A program made the translations under genes and the position numbers. The notes below the pieces were generated by a model. That model saw only the letters and a list, made by a program, of their open reading frames with translations. It ran no database searches and had not been told where the DNA came from. Shown one piece after another: positions 1 to 8,938 of a stretch of DNA of 64,000 nt. Every line of letters starts with the position of its first letter. The first letter of the stretch is position 1. This stretch comes from Acidobacteriota bacterium (GTDB lineage: Bacteria > Acidobacteriota > Terriglobia > Terriglobales > Acidobacteriaceae). Location of the stretch: NCBI GenBank assembly GCA_021846275.1, contig JAJZBZ010000002.1, positions 62,001-126,000 of the forward strand, written 5' to 3'.

Positions 1-1946
1 AGTACAGGCTGAGCCACATCACCTTCACGGGAAACAAGGCCGTGGCCAATACGCGGGCGCTGCGCAATACGTTTCCAATCAAGGATGGGGCGACCTTCAG
101 CGCGACGGCGATTGCCAAGGGACTGGAAAACCTGAAGAAGGCGTATGGCCAGCTTGGCTATATCAACTTTGGCGCGATTCCGAGCGCGACGGTGGACGAC
201 AAGAACCACACGGTGGCGATGAACGTGGACATCGACGAAGGCAAGCAGTTTTATGTTTCGCGGATCGAGATTCAGGGCAACACGCTGACGCGCGACCGCG
301 TGATCCGCCGCGAGCTGCTGCTGCAGGAAGGTCAGGTGTACAACTCGCAGTTGTGGGAGTACAGCCTGCTGCGGCTGAACCAGCTTGACTACTTCGATCC
401 GCTGAAGGTGGACCAGGACACGGAGGCGCACCAGAATACGGAAGCCGGAACGGTGGACCTGCTGCTGAAGGTGAAGGAAAAGGGCAAGAACTCGATTGGT
501 CTGAATGGCGGCGTGTCGGGACTGGAAGGCGCGTTCCTGGGCGTGAACTACCAGACGAACAACTTCCTCGGGTTGGGCGAGACGCTGAGCCTGCAGGCGA
601 ACCTGGGCAACGTGCAGCGGCAGTTTCTGTTCGGATTCACGCAGCCGTACATTCGCAATCGTCCGATCAACGTGGGCTTCCAGGTGTTCAATACGAAGTC
701 CGACTACAACCCGGCGAAGAACTACGCGGCGACGGCGGGAATTGGATTCAACCAGCAGCAGGCGAACAATACGCTGGTGCAGAACTACAACAGCGCGCAG
801 TCGGGGCTGAACTACTCGATGAGCTATCCGCTGCCGCATCACAACTTCCAGCGGGTGGGCTTCACGTATTCGTGGTCGCGGGCGACGATCACGGCGTTCA
901 GCTCGGCCTCGCAGGAGCTGTTCAACACGCTGAACTTCCGCTCCGGCATTCAGGGTCAGAACGCGCTGGCGGGCATTGTGAACAGTAACCTGTCGCTGAC
1001 CTACACGATGAGCACGATCAGCGATCCCTATCGTCCGCGCACAGGCAAGGAACTCTCGGTGTTTGTGCAGACGTCCGGTCTGTTTGGCGATGTGCGGTAC
1101 GTGAACCCCGCGGTGGCTTACAAGCAGTTCATTCCGGTGAAGGGATTGTGGCCCTCCTCGCAGGGGCGGAACATTCTGGGCTGGCGCGCGGAGCTGAAGT
1201 ATATCCAGGGCTGGGGCGGCGACGTGGCACCGCCAAACGACCGCTTCTATGCCGGTGGCGAGGCGGACCTGCGCGGCTTCGATGTTCGCTCGGCGACGCC
1301 GTATGCCTACATTCCGAACCGCATTGCCTTCCAGCTTGAGAATCCGGATGGAAGCTGCATTCCGCGCGACCCGTACAACCCGCAGTTGAACCAGTGCATA
1401 CAGATTCCGCTGCCGGTCTACAGCATCGTCTCGATTGGCGGGGATACGGACTTCACGAACAACCTGGAGTACCGGATTCCGATCATCGGGCCGGTGACGT
1501 TTGCCATCTTTGACGACTTTGGCATCGCCACCTCGGTGGACAACAATCAGCTTCAGGAAAGCCCGGAAGGCTATGCGGCGCTGAACTCGCCGCTTTATGG
1601 CTGCCCGGTGTATAACAACGGAACCTGCGAAGGCGGCGTGCCGATTCATTTCAGCGACTACATCCGTCCGCTGTCGGGAACGAACTTCCGTCCGCGCATG
1701 TCGACGGGCGCGGAGATTCAGGTGCTGGCACCGATCATCAACGCGCCGGTGCGGTTCTATTACGCCTGGAACCCGATGCGCATCGACCAGTACAATCCTG
1801 GCGAGACGCTGATTACACGGGCGATGTTCCCGCCGGGCGGCGCGGGCGACTACTCCTATCAGCGGGCGATCCAGTTGTATGGGCCGCAGTACCTGTTGCG
1901 GGAGCCGCATGCGACGTTCCGGCTGACGGTTTCGACGACATTCTGA
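1..1946 (+). CDS. bamA: BamA / Omp85 outer-membrane assembly factor, 3' part
   Basis: The reading frame is open from base 3, so the gene begins outside the window. The visible part holds two POTRA domains (roughly the first 75 residues and the next 75, each with a G-N turn such as FTGNKAV and IQGNTLTRD), then a beta-barrel of about 490 residues ending in a Phe, as outer-membrane barrels do. The Omp85 lid-loop motif is present as DLRGFDVRS. Two Cys pairs lie in predicted surface loops and may form disulfides. BamA inserts beta-barrel proteins into the outer membrane. The downstream ompH/skp neighbour is typical. A strong terminator follows, so ompH has its own promoter. Confidence 0.93.
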   Translation, partial: YRLSHITFTGNKAVANTRALRNTFPIKDGATFSATAIAKGLENLKKAYGQLGYINFGAIPSATVDDKNHTVAMNVDIDEGKQFYVSRIEIQGNTLTRDRVIRRELLLQEGQVYNSQLWEYSLLRLNQLDYFDPLKVDQDTEAHQNTEAGTVDLLLKVKEKGKNSIGLNGGVSGLEGAFLGVNYQTNNFLGLGETLSLQANLGNVQRQFLFGFTQPYIRNRPINVGFQVFNTKSDYNPAKNYAATAGIGFNQQQANNTLVQNYNSAQSGLNYSMSYPLPHHNFQRVGFTYSWSRATITAFSSASQELFNTLNFRSGIQGQNALAGIVNSNLSLTYTMSTISDPYRPRTGKELSVFVQTSGLFGDVRYVNPAVAYKQFIPVKGLWPSSQGRNILGWRAELKYIQGWGGDVAPPNDRFYAGGEADLRGFDVRSATPYAYIPNRIAFQLENPDGSCIPRDPYNPQLNQCIQIPLPVYSIVSIGGDTDFTNNLEYRIPIIGPVTFAIFDDFGIATSVDNNQLQESPEGYAALNSPLYGCPVYNNGTCEGGVPIHFSDYIRPLSGTNFRPRMSTGAEIQVLAPIINAPVRFYYAWNPMRIDQYNPGETLITRAMFPPGGAGDYSYQRAIQLYGPQYLLREPHATFRLTVSTTF

Positions 1947-1970
1947 GACTGACCGAAAAAGGAAAACCAA

Positions 1971-2004
1971 AGCCCTTCGGAGCACACACTCCGAAGGGCT
2001 TTTT
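1971..2004 (+). terminator. Rho-independent terminator after bamA
   Basis: A perfect 12-bp stem (AGCCCTTCGGAG paired with its complement) around a 6-nt loop runs directly into TTTT. It lies 24 bases after the bamA stop codon. Confidence 0.9.
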
Positions 2005-2076
2005 GCCGCGCGGGGAGACGCGAAGAAAAAAGCATGAAAACTCCGCGTGGATGCGGTTTTTCAAGGGCGAACGCGA

Positions 2077-2105
2077 TTGACCAAGGCAGGGTGCGCTCCT
2101 ATAAT
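2077..2105 (+). promoter_or_regulatory. sigma70-type promoter for ompH
   Basis: TTGACC (2077-2082), a 17-bp spacer, then a perfect TATAAT (2100-2105). This is the best housekeeping promoter match found in the window. It would give ompH a leader of about 165 nt and separates its transcription from bamA. Confidence 0.75.
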
Positions 2106-2276
2106 CCAGATAGTTCCTGCTGACGTCTCTGTCCGCGTCCTGAATGTGTTGCCTGTTGCCCAAGCGAGGGCAGAACGCATGGATAGCCAGGAGATACCCA
2201 CCAGGAAGCGGAGCATTGCTTCCCGTGGGGAATGCGGGCAAAACCAAACAGGAAACCGAAGGAGTTTTTGAAGTCC

Positions 2277-2912
2277 ATGAAACGTACTCTCACCCTTGCA
2301 GTTCTTGCTGCGTCGAGCCTGACCCTCGGAGCCGTCGCCCAGACGTCGGCCACGCATGCCGCGTCCACGATGTCAGCGGCTCCCACAAAGATCGCCGTGA
2401 TCGCCTTCCAGGCGGCCGTGGCGCAGACCAACGAAGGGCAGCGCGACTTTGCAGACCTGCAGCAGAAGTTCCAGCCAAAGCGCGCGCAGCTCAAAACGCT
2501 GAATGACCAGATTGAATCGGAGAAGAAGCAGCTCCAGGCGCAGTCGGCGACACTGACGGCGGCGCAGTCGGCGGAGAAGACGCGGCAGATCGACGAGCAG
2601 ACCAAGCAGCTCCAGCGCGAGGCGCAGGATGCGCAGTCGGACTTTCAGCAGTCGGTGCAGGACATGTACAACTCGCTGGCGTCGAAGGTCTATGACGTGC
2701 TGAACACGTATGCGAAGGCGCACAGCTACACGCTGGTGGTGGACGTGAGCCAGCAGCAAAGCCCGGTGCTGTGGGCGGCGGACTCGACCAACATCACCAA
2801 GGAGATTGTGGACGCCTACAACGTGAAGTCGGGCGTGCCGGCTCCGGCGGCCGCTGCTCCAGCGGCGCAGTCGGGCGGGCTGCCGTCGGCTCCGAAGCCA
2901 GCGTCCCACTGA
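2277..2912 (+). CDS. OmpH/Skp-family periplasmic chaperone
   Basis: A 211-residue protein with a clear signal peptide (MKRTLTLAVLAASSLTLGAVAQ), then a short beta-rich segment (KIAVIAFQAAVAQT) and a long Gln/Lys/Glu-rich coiled coil (about residues 50-125), then the returning strand SYTLVVDVSQ. This is the Skp/OmpH 'tentacle' layout: a trimeric chaperone holding unfolded outer-membrane proteins for the Bam complex. A low-complexity Ala/Pro tail follows the family domain. The ATG at 2277 is preferred over an in-frame ATG at 2232 because it starts the signal peptide and has GAAGGAG upstream. Its position after bamA supports the role. Confidence 0.88.
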   Translation: MKRTLTLAVLAASSLTLGAVAQTSATHAASTMSAAPTKIAVIAFQAAVAQTNEGQRDFADLQQKFQPKRAQLKTLNDQIESEKKQLQAQSATLTAAQSAEKTRQIDEQTKQLQREAQDAQSDFQQSVQDMYNSLASKVYDVLNTYAKAHSYTLVVDVSQQQSPVLWAADSTNITKEIVDAYNVKSGVPAPAAAAPAAQSGGLPSAPKPASH

Positions 2913-2932
2913 TCGCGGTTTGTCACCGAGCG

Positions 2933-2960
2933 AAAGCCCTGGCCGCAGTCAGGGCTTTTT
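2933..2960 (+). terminator. Rho-independent terminator after ompH
   Basis: AAAGCCCTG and CAGGGCTTT form a 9-bp stem around an 8-nt loop, followed by T residues, 21 bases after the ompH stop. Confidence 0.85.
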
Positions 2961-3321
2961 GCTGCGCGCAGGACAGCCTGCAAGGGATTTTTCAGAGGCG
3001 CGGCGTGGCCACCCCGGCCTGTGGAAAAAAATGTGGAAGAATTCTGCGAAAGCGCGGAAGTTTGCCCGTCCAGGCTGTGGCGGAGAAAACGGGACGCTCC
3101 AGAGGAAACTTTAAGACTATTTATTTCATAGACTTATAAGGTTGAAATGAAAAAGGGAATCCAGTTGACAAACAGGTGTTCTGTTTTGTAGCGGGAACTG
3201 AGCTTTCCACAGATTGTCGTGAAAAATCTGTGAATCGAGTCGGGTTTTCTGGGCAAAATGCGGGATGAAAACGACTTAAGAAGGCGCTTGCAACGCGCCC
3301 GGTGCAAACAGACGCAGACCC
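2961..3321. other. Intergenic region without a supported gene
   Basis: About 360 bases between the ompH terminator and the 3' end of lepA. No convincing reading frame is present. It contains TTGACA at 3165-3170 next to an imperfect inverted repeat (ACAAACAG...CTGTTTTGT, about 3169-3189), but no good -10 at the right distance and no plus-strand gene to drive. A small RNA is possible but unproven. Confidence 0.4.
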
Positions 3322-5133
3322 TTAGTTCTGGGCGTCCTCGCCGACGCGCAGGACGGCGAGAAAGGCTTCCTGGGGAATGTCCACCTTGCCGATGCGCTTC
3401 ATGCGTTTCTTGCCCTCTTTTTGTTTTTCGAGGAGCTTGCGCTTGCGGCTGATGTCACCGCCGTAGCACTTGGCGATGACGTTTTTGCGGAGCGCGGCGA
3501 CGGTTTCGCGGGCGACGATCTTGGAGCCGATGGCGGCTTGTATGGCGACCTCAAACTGCTGGCGCGGGATCAGCTCGCGCATCTTCGAGACCAGCGCCCG
3601 TCCGCGCTCGTAGGCGTGGTCGCGGTGGACGATGATGGAGAGCGCATCGACCGGATCGCCGGAGACGAGGATGTCCATTTTGACCATGGGCGAGACCCAG
3701 CTTCCGGCGGGCTGGTAGTCGAGCGAAGCGTAGCCGCGGGAGACGGATTTGAGGCGGTCGTAGAAGTCGAGGACGATCTCGTTGAGCGGCAGTTCGTAGG
3801 TGAGCATGACGCGCGTAGGCGTGACGTATTCGAAGTTGAGTTGCTTGCCGCGTTTTTCTTCGACGAGCTTAAGGATGCCGCCGACGTACTCCTCGTTGGT
3901 GAGGATCATGGCGCGGATGATCGGCTCCTCGATGGTTTCGATGTTGGTGGTCTCCGGCCAGCGCGAGGGATTGTCGACTTCGACGACCTCGCCGCTGGTG
4001 AGCGTGATGCGGTAGCGGACGCCGGGCGCGGTGGTGATGAGGTCGAGGTTGTATTCGCGCTCGATGCGCTCCTGGATGATCTCCATGTGGAGCAGGCCGA
4101 GAAAGCCGCAGCGGAAGCCGAAGCCGAGCGCGACGGAGGACTCCGGTTCAAAGAAAAAGCTGGAGTCGTTGAGGCGGAGTTTTTCAAGCGCGTCGCGCAG
4201 CAGCGTGTGTTCGTGGGAGTCCACGGTGTAAAGGCCGGCGAAAACCATCGGCATGGTCTCCATGAAGCCGGGCAGCGCGGAGGCGGCGGGACGGTCATCG
4301 TCGGTGACGGTGTCGCCGATCTGGGTGTCGGCGACGTTCTTGATGGTGGCGGTGAAGAAGCCGACTTCACCGGCGACGAGTTCGTGAATCTCGACGGGCT
4401 TGGGCGTGAGCACGCCCATGGCGTCGATCGAGTAGACGCGATCATTGGCCATGAAGCGGATGCGCTGGCCCTTGCGCATGCGACCGTTGACGATGCGCGC
4501 GAGGACGACGACGCCGCGGTAGGGATCGAACCAGGAGTCAAAGATGAGCGCCTGAAGCGGAGCCTCGGCGTCGGCGACGGGAGGCGGCAGGCGATGGACG
4601 ATGGCTTCGAGCACGTCTTCGATTCCCTGCCCTGTTTTGGCGCTGACGGGAATGGCGTCGGTGGCGTCAAGGCCGACGGCCTGTTCGATAGCCTCCTGGG
4701 TGCGCGTGATGTCGGCGGAGGGCAGATCGATTTTGTTGATGACGGGAATGATTTCGAGGCCGCCGTTGATGGCCAGGAATGCGTTGGCGAGGGTCTGGGC
4801 TTCGACGCCCTGACTCGCATCAACGACCAGCAGCGCGCCCTCGCAGGAGGCGAGCGAGCGCGAGACCTCGTAGCTGAAATCGACGTGGCCGGGCGTGTCG
4901 ATGAGATTGAGCTGGTAGGTGACGCCGTCGCGGGCCTGGTACATCATGCGGACGGCGTGAGCCTTGATGGTGATGCCGCGCTCGCGTTCGAGGTCCATGG
5001 CGTCGAGCACCTGAGCCTGCATCTCGCGCGCGGTGAGCGATCCGGTGCGCTCCAGCAGTCGGTCAGAGAGCGTGGATTTGCCGTGGTCGATGTGCGCGAT
5101 GATCGCGAAATTGCGGATGAGATGGGCTTCCAT
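3322..5133 (-). CDS. lepA: Elongation factor 4 (LepA) ribosomal back-translocase GTPase
   Basis: A 603-residue translational GTPase of normal LepA length. G1 is [11 protein letters not shown]3 is DTPGHVDF and G4 is NKIDLPSA. The LepA-specific C-terminal domain is complete ([20 protein letters not shown]). LepA acts on ribosomes in the cytoplasm and is linked to initiation efficiency and rescue of stalled complexes. The start at 5133 ([20 protein letters not shown]) matches the family N-terminus; an upstream in-frame ATG at 5211 would add 26 unlikely residues. It is divergent from the lytic transglycosylase gene. Confidence 0.96.
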   Translation of the reverse strand: MEAHLIRNFAIIAHIDHGKSTLSDRLLERTGSLTAREMQAQVLDAMDLERERGITIKAHAVRMMYQARDGVTYQLNLIDTPGHVDFSYEVSRSLASCEGALLVVDASQGVEAQTLANAFLAINGGLEIIPVINKIDLPSADITRTQEAIEQAVGLDATDAIPVSAKTGQGIEDVLEAIVHRLPPPVADAEAPLQALIFDSWFDPYRGVVVLARIVNGRMRKGQRIRFMANDRVYSIDAMGVLTPKPVEIHELVAGEVGFFTATIKNVADTQIGDTVTDDDRPAASALPGFMETMPMVFAGLYTVDSHEHTLLRDALEKLRLNDSSFFFEPESSVALGFGFRCGFLGLLHMEIIQERIEREYNLDLITTAPGVRYRITLTSGEVVEVDNPSRWPETTNIETIEEPIIRAMILTNEEYVGGILKLVEEKRGKQLNFEYVTPTRVMLTYELPLNEIVLDFYDRLKSVSRGYASLDYQPAGSWVSPMVKMDILVSGDPVDALSIIVHRDHAYERGRALVSKMRELIPRQQFEVAIQAAIGSKIVARETVAALRKNVIAKCYGGDISRKRKLLEKQKEGKKRMKRIGKVDIPQEAFLAVLRVGEDAQN

Positions 5134-5342
5134 AGGTGAGTGTGCGAGGCGCGTGAAGGTGGGATTCTCGCGGGCTGGCTTACCTTGATAGCTTATCATC
5201 GGGAGAGTCACACGATGGCGGGCGCGCGCCCGAGCGCAGACGGCGAAAGAATTGTGTTACGGCGAGTAATTTTTGGCGAGGACGGACCGAGGCGCGAGGC
5301 GCTTTGCGGATGAGCGATTCCGACTTGCCGACAGGACTGCGG

Positions 5343-7226
5343 ATGAAGAGCAAAAACCGGACGCGCACCCTAGCGCAAAGCATGGCGCGGAGAGCGATGC
5401 GGCTGACGGATTGGGCTGCTTCGCGATCCATGGCGCTGGCTGTTGTGGCGCTGATGGGCGCGATGTGGCTGAGCGGGTGCAAGGCGGCGAAGACGGCGGC
5501 GCAGCCAGCGGCGACGGCACCGGCGGAACAGACGACGGCGCAGAGCGCGATGAGTCCGGCACCGAGCACGACGACGCAGCCGCAACAGCACACAGATGAA
5601 ACAGCGCAACTGATCGCGGCGGTGGAGGCGGAGCTGGCGCAGGGCGAGGCGAGCTATCACGCGGGCAGACTGACGGAGGCGAAGAAGCATTTTGACGCGG
5701 CGGTGGACGCGATGCTGGCGAGCAATATGGATATTCGCTCGAATCCGCGACTGCTGGATGAGTACAACCACGCGCTGGATGTGGTGAACGGGCTGGAGGT
5801 CGAGGCGCTGCGCGAGGGGAATGGATTTGCCGCGCCGGAGGAGCCGACTCCGGCCGACGTGGCCAATGACGTGACGTTTGCCGTGGATCCGAATCTGGTG
5901 GCGAAGGCGCGCGCGAATCTGGCGACGACGCGCAGCGATCTTCCGCTGGTGATTAATGATTACGTGGCGGGGTATATCAATTTTTTTGCCAACACGAGGA
6001 TTGGACACAATACGCTGAAGCATTCGCTGGAGCGCGGCGGCAAGTATCGCGCGATGATTGAGCGCGTGATGGCCGAGGAAGGCGTGCCGCAGGATCTGAT
6101 TTATCTGGCGGTGGCGGAGTCGGGATTTCAGCCGCAGGTGGTCAATCGCGGATCGGGCGCGGGCGGGATGTGGCAGTTCATGCCGCATGGCAACTACGGA
6201 CTGGTGCGGAACAGCTATGTGGACGAGCGATTTGATCCGGAGAAGGCGACGCGGGCGTATGCGCGGTATATGAAGTTTCTCTATGACCAGCTTGGCGACT
6301 GGTATCTGGCGATGGCCGCCTATGACTGGGGCGCGGGCAATGTGCAGCGCGCGGTGGAGAAGACCGGGTACGCGGATTACTGGGAGTTGTATAAGCGGAA
6401 CAATCTGCCGGGCGAGACGAAGAATTATGTTCCGGAGATTCTGGCGGCGATCATCATTGCCAACAATCTGAAGCAGTATGGGTTTGACGACCTGCAGGTG
6501 GACGCGCCGGTGGTGACGGATACGGTGAATGTGGATTACGCAGTGGATTTGCGACTGGTGGCCGATATTGTGAATGCTGATCCGCGCGAGTTGATGGCGC
6601 TGAATCCATCGCTGCTGCGCATGCAGACGCCGCCGCCGGAGATGATGGACGGGCCGTTCGCGCTGCATCTGCCGGCGGGGACGGCGGCTGCGTTTGAGGA
6701 GAAGATTGCGCGGATTCCGGTGGAGCATCGCATGGCGTGGCGGTATCACACGGTGACGAGCGAGGACACGCTGGCGAGCGTGGCGCGCAGCTATCACGTG
6801 AGCGTGGAGGAGCTGGCGCGGGTGAATCACCTGAAGGCGGATGAGACGCTGGAAAGCGTGGACGCGCTGGTGATTCCCGCTGCTCCAGTGGCGGCTCCGC
6901 GGCGGCGGACAATTTTTTATCGCGCGCATCGCGGAGACACGCTGGTGACGATTGCGGATCGGTTTGGGGTTTCGCTGAGCGACCTGAGACGGTGGAACCA
7001 CGTGAGCGGAACGCGCGTGACGAGCGGTGAGAGGATTCGCGTGACAGCGCCCGCGCCCGCTGTTCATGCGGCTGCGCGCCACTCTGGCAGCAAGAGCGCG
7101 CATCGCGTGACGAAGACGGCGAGCGCGCACGCGACGAGCAAAAAACACGGCAGCGCGGGCGCGAAGAGCACTCCTGCGAAGCAAAAATCAAAACGGTCCA
7201 CGACTGCCGCTTCCAGCACGAAATGA
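5343..7226 (+). CDS. MltD-like membrane-bound lytic murein transglycosylase with two LysM domains
   Basis: A lipoprotein of about 627 residues. The lipobox is LSGC after a hydrophobic stretch. A TPR-like helical segment follows, then a Slt-type transglycosylase domain whose catalytic Glu is E259 in YLAVAESGFQ, with the family motifs GAGGMWQFMP and AAYDWGAGNV. Two LysM repeats follow (RYHTVTSEDTL... and YRAHRGDTLV...), then a Lys/Ser/Ala-rich tail. It would cleave peptidoglycan glycan strands from the periplasmic face of a membrane. The start is uncertain: ATG 5343 has a weak AGGA upstream, but ATG 5310 is also in frame, and both give a long n-region before the lipobox. Confidence 0.87.
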   Translation: MKSKNRTRTLAQSMARRAMRLTDWAASRSMALAVVALMGAMWLSGCKAAKTAAQPAATAPAEQTTAQSAMSPAPSTTTQPQQHTDETAQLIAAVEAELAQGEASYHAGRLTEAKKHFDAAVDAMLASNMDIRSNPRLLDEYNHALDVVNGLEVEALREGNGFAAPEEPTPADVANDVTFAVDPNLVAKARANLATTRSDLPLVINDYVAGYINFFANTRIGHNTLKHSLERGGKYRAMIERVMAEEGVPQDLIYLAVAESGFQPQVVNRGSGAGGMWQFMPHGNYGLVRNSYVDERFDPEKATRAYARYMKFLYDQLGDWYLAMAAYDWGAGNVQRAVEKTGYADYWELYKRNNLPGETKNYVPEILAAIIIANNLKQYGFDDLQVDAPVVTDTVNVDYAVDLRLVADIVNADPRELMALNPSLLRMQTPPPEMMDGPFALHLPAGTAAAFEEKIARIPVEHRMAWRYHTVTSEDTLASVARSYHVSVEELARVNHLKADETLESVDALVIPAAPVAAPRRRTIFYRAHRGDTLVTIADRFGVSLSDLRRWNHVSGTRVTSGERIRVTAPAPAVHAAARHSGSKSAHRVTKTASAHATSKKHGSAGAKSTPAKQKSKRSTTAASSTK

Positions 7227-7562
7227 AAAAAAATACAGAAGTAGTCAATTACGTACTTGTCATCGCTCGCATTTCGTAGCAAGCTATTGCTAAAATGTCC
7301 GCCGATGGGACATGCGCACAAATGAGCGCAGCGAAAATCGGAGAGCGAAAAAAGCGGGAGTCGGAGCGAGAACAAAACGGAAATCGGCGAAGAGCAAGAA
7401 GCGGAATTTCTGACGGAGCCAAACGGAATTTCGAGCGATGCGGAAAGCCGATTCCGAGACGAAGCAGGAAGCAGATCGCAGACGAAGAGAAGATTGAAGA
7501 GAAGCAACGGAAGTGAAACGCGGAGTGGGAGTGATCGAGACGAGCAGCGGGAGGATGGGGCA
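7227..7562 (+). other. Purine-rich leader upstream of the histone-like gene
   Basis: From about 7320 to 7560 the plus strand is strongly A/G-rich, with many GAAG, GGAG and AAGCGG runs. No reading frame looks like a real protein. A candidate extended -10 (TGCTAAAAT) lies at 7288-7296, so the stretch may be a 5' untranslated leader of about 260 nt. Confidence 0.4.
7288..7296 (+). promoter_or_regulatory. Candidate extended -10 promoter for the histone-like gene
   Basis: TGC followed by TAAAAT matches an extended -10 element. No good -35 is present at 17 bp. It lies about 265 bases upstream of the chosen start. Confidence 0.3.
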
Positions 7563-8168
7563 ATGGAACGGATGAAGCGCGCATACGCCGCAAGCGAGCA
7601 GGGCGAAGGCGCGATGCCGTCTTCGGCGAATCCGGTGCAGGATGTCGAGCTGCAGGATGACCCGGCTCCCAGTGTGGAGATGGGCGAGCGCAGCGTGGTC
7701 GCGGGAGTGACGGCGAAGGCTGGCTCCGCTGCGAAGAAGGCTGCGACGAGCGCAGCGAAGTCGGTGTCGAAGAAGCCGGTTGTGAAAAAGCCGGCTGTGA
7801 AGAGTTCTGCGGCGAAGTCTGCCGCGAAAAAGTCTGCCGCAAAAAAGCAGAGTAGTTCTGGTGCCAGACGCGGCGGCAAGACTGTGGCGAAAGCCGCAGT
7901 GGGCAAGAGCACCAGCAAATCCACCAAGAGAGGTAAAACTGTGGCAGCTACCAAAGCAGCTAAGAAACCGGCGGCCAAGAAACCGGCAGCCAAGAAGGCG
8001 GCTCCGAAAAAGGCCGCGGCCAAGAAACCGGCGGCGAAGAAAGTCGCAGCCAAGAAACCCGTAGCCAAGAAGGCGGCTCCGGCGAAGAAGGCTGCGGCCA
8101 AGAAACCGGCAGCAAAGAAGGCCGCTCCCGCAAAGAAGGCTGTTGCGAAGAAGCCCGCAGCGAAGTAA
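7563..8168 (+). CDS. Histone H1-like Ala/Lys/Pro-rich DNA-binding protein
   Basis: A protein of 201 residues. The first 50 are mixed and fairly acidic (VQDVELQDDPAPSVEMGE). The rest is a highly basic low-complexity tail of AAKKPAAKK/AAPKKAAAKK repeats, as in eukaryotic H1 tails and bacterial H1-like proteins of the Hc/AlgP type. It probably binds nucleic acid non-specifically in the cytoplasm. The ATG at 7563 is chosen for its GGGAGG Shine-Dalgarno (7549-7554) 8 bases upstream; an upstream TTG at 7494 is less likely. The repeats are prone to slippage, so length may vary between strains. Confidence 0.78.
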   Translation: MERMKRAYAASEQGEGAMPSSANPVQDVELQDDPAPSVEMGERSVVAGVTAKAGSAAKKAATSAAKSVSKKPVVKKPAVKSSAAKSAAKKSAAKKQSSSGARRGGKTVAKAAVGKSTSKSTKRGKTVAATKAAKKPAAKKPAAKKAAPKKAAAKKPAAKKVAAKKPVAKKAAPAKKAAAKKPAAKKAAPAKKAVAKKPAAK

Positions 8169-8205
8169 CTGCGAGCAAATCAAAGACAGCAATCACAAGG
8201 CAAGC

Positions 8206-8245
8206 AAAAAGGCCCGATGCAGGCAATCTGCGATCGGGTCTTTTT
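8206..8245. terminator. Bidirectional terminator between histone-like and peroxiredoxin genes
   Basis: An imperfect stem pairs AGGCCCGAT-GCAG with CTGC-GATCGGGTCT. It is flanked by AAAAA on the left and TTTTT on the right, so it can end transcription from both convergent genes. Confidence 0.75.
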
Positions 8246-8310
8246 GCGTCTGGAGACTGTGCGAAAAAAAATAGACGGCGCGGAGAACCGCGCCGTTGGG
8301 TAGTGGCCGA

Positions 8311-8844
8311 TTATTTGCCGTCGGCTTTGATGGCGGCAAGCACCTGGGTGCTGTGGCTGGCGATGTCCTTGTCGACATCGGGCCAGACCTTGACGATCTC
8401 GCCCTGCGGATTAATGAGGAAGGTTTCGCGCTCGGCGATGTTGACGATGCCAAAATGGCGGACGGGCACGCCGTACTCATCGACGACCTTGTGCTTCGGG
8501 TCGGCGAGCAGCTTGAAGGTGAGGCTCTCCTTGGTGCAGAAGGTGGCGTGGCTCTGTGGTGTGTCCAGACTGACGCCGAGGATGACGGCGTTGGCGGCGG
8601 TGAATTTGGAGAGGTCGCGCTGGAAGTTATGCGCTTCGAGCGTGCAGCCGGGAGTCATGTCCTTGGGGTAGAAGTAGAGAACGACCCACTTGCCGCGGTA
8701 TTGCGAGAGGCTGATGGGCGTGTCGCTCTGCGAGGGCAGCGTGAAGCCGGGCGCTTTGGTGCCGGGTTGCAGCGGGTCAGCGGCAAATGCCGGAGCGGCA
8801 GCCAGAGCGACGAGAACGGCGGCGAGAATAGCGAACTTCTTCAT
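8311..8844 (-). CDS. Exported peroxiredoxin (AhpC/TSA, Bcp/PrxQ-like)
   Basis: A 177-residue thioredoxin-fold peroxidase with a signal peptide (MKKFAILAAVLVALAAAPAFA), so it is probably periplasmic. The peroxidatic Cys is C67 in DMTPGCTLEA. The resolving Cys that many Bcp proteins carry five residues later is replaced by His72; C103 (ATFCTKES) is the only other Cys and could serve. It would reduce peroxides using thiols. The start at 8844 begins the signal peptide and has AGGAG upstream. It lies 94 bases downstream of lpxI on the same strand, so co-transcription with the lipid A operon is possible. Confidence 0.88.
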   Translation of the reverse strand: MKKFAILAAVLVALAAAPAFAADPLQPGTKAPGFTLPSQSDTPISLSQYRGKWVVLYFYPKDMTPGCTLEAHNFQRDLSKFTAANAVILGVSLDTPQSHATFCTKESLTFKLLADPKHKVVDEYGVPVRHFGIVNIAERETFLINPQGEIVKVWPDVDKDIASHSTQVLAAIKADGK

Positions 8845-8938
8845 CGTGAGATGCTCCTGAAATTGGCGATAAGCGCAGCGGAAGGGATCGCCGAAGCAGC
8901 AGAGGAAGCGGGATCGAGCGTTTTCCGATACGCACTGA

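Noticed and set aside
3421-5139. Long open frame on the plus strand opposite lepA
   Set aside because: Its composition (Asp/Val/Gly-rich) is that of an antisense frame in GC-rich DNA, and LepA on the other strand is complete and conserved.
5370-7184. Long minus-strand frame opposite the lytic transglycosylase
   Set aside because: Arg/His-rich antisense product with no domain; the plus-strand frame has clear Slt and LysM domains.
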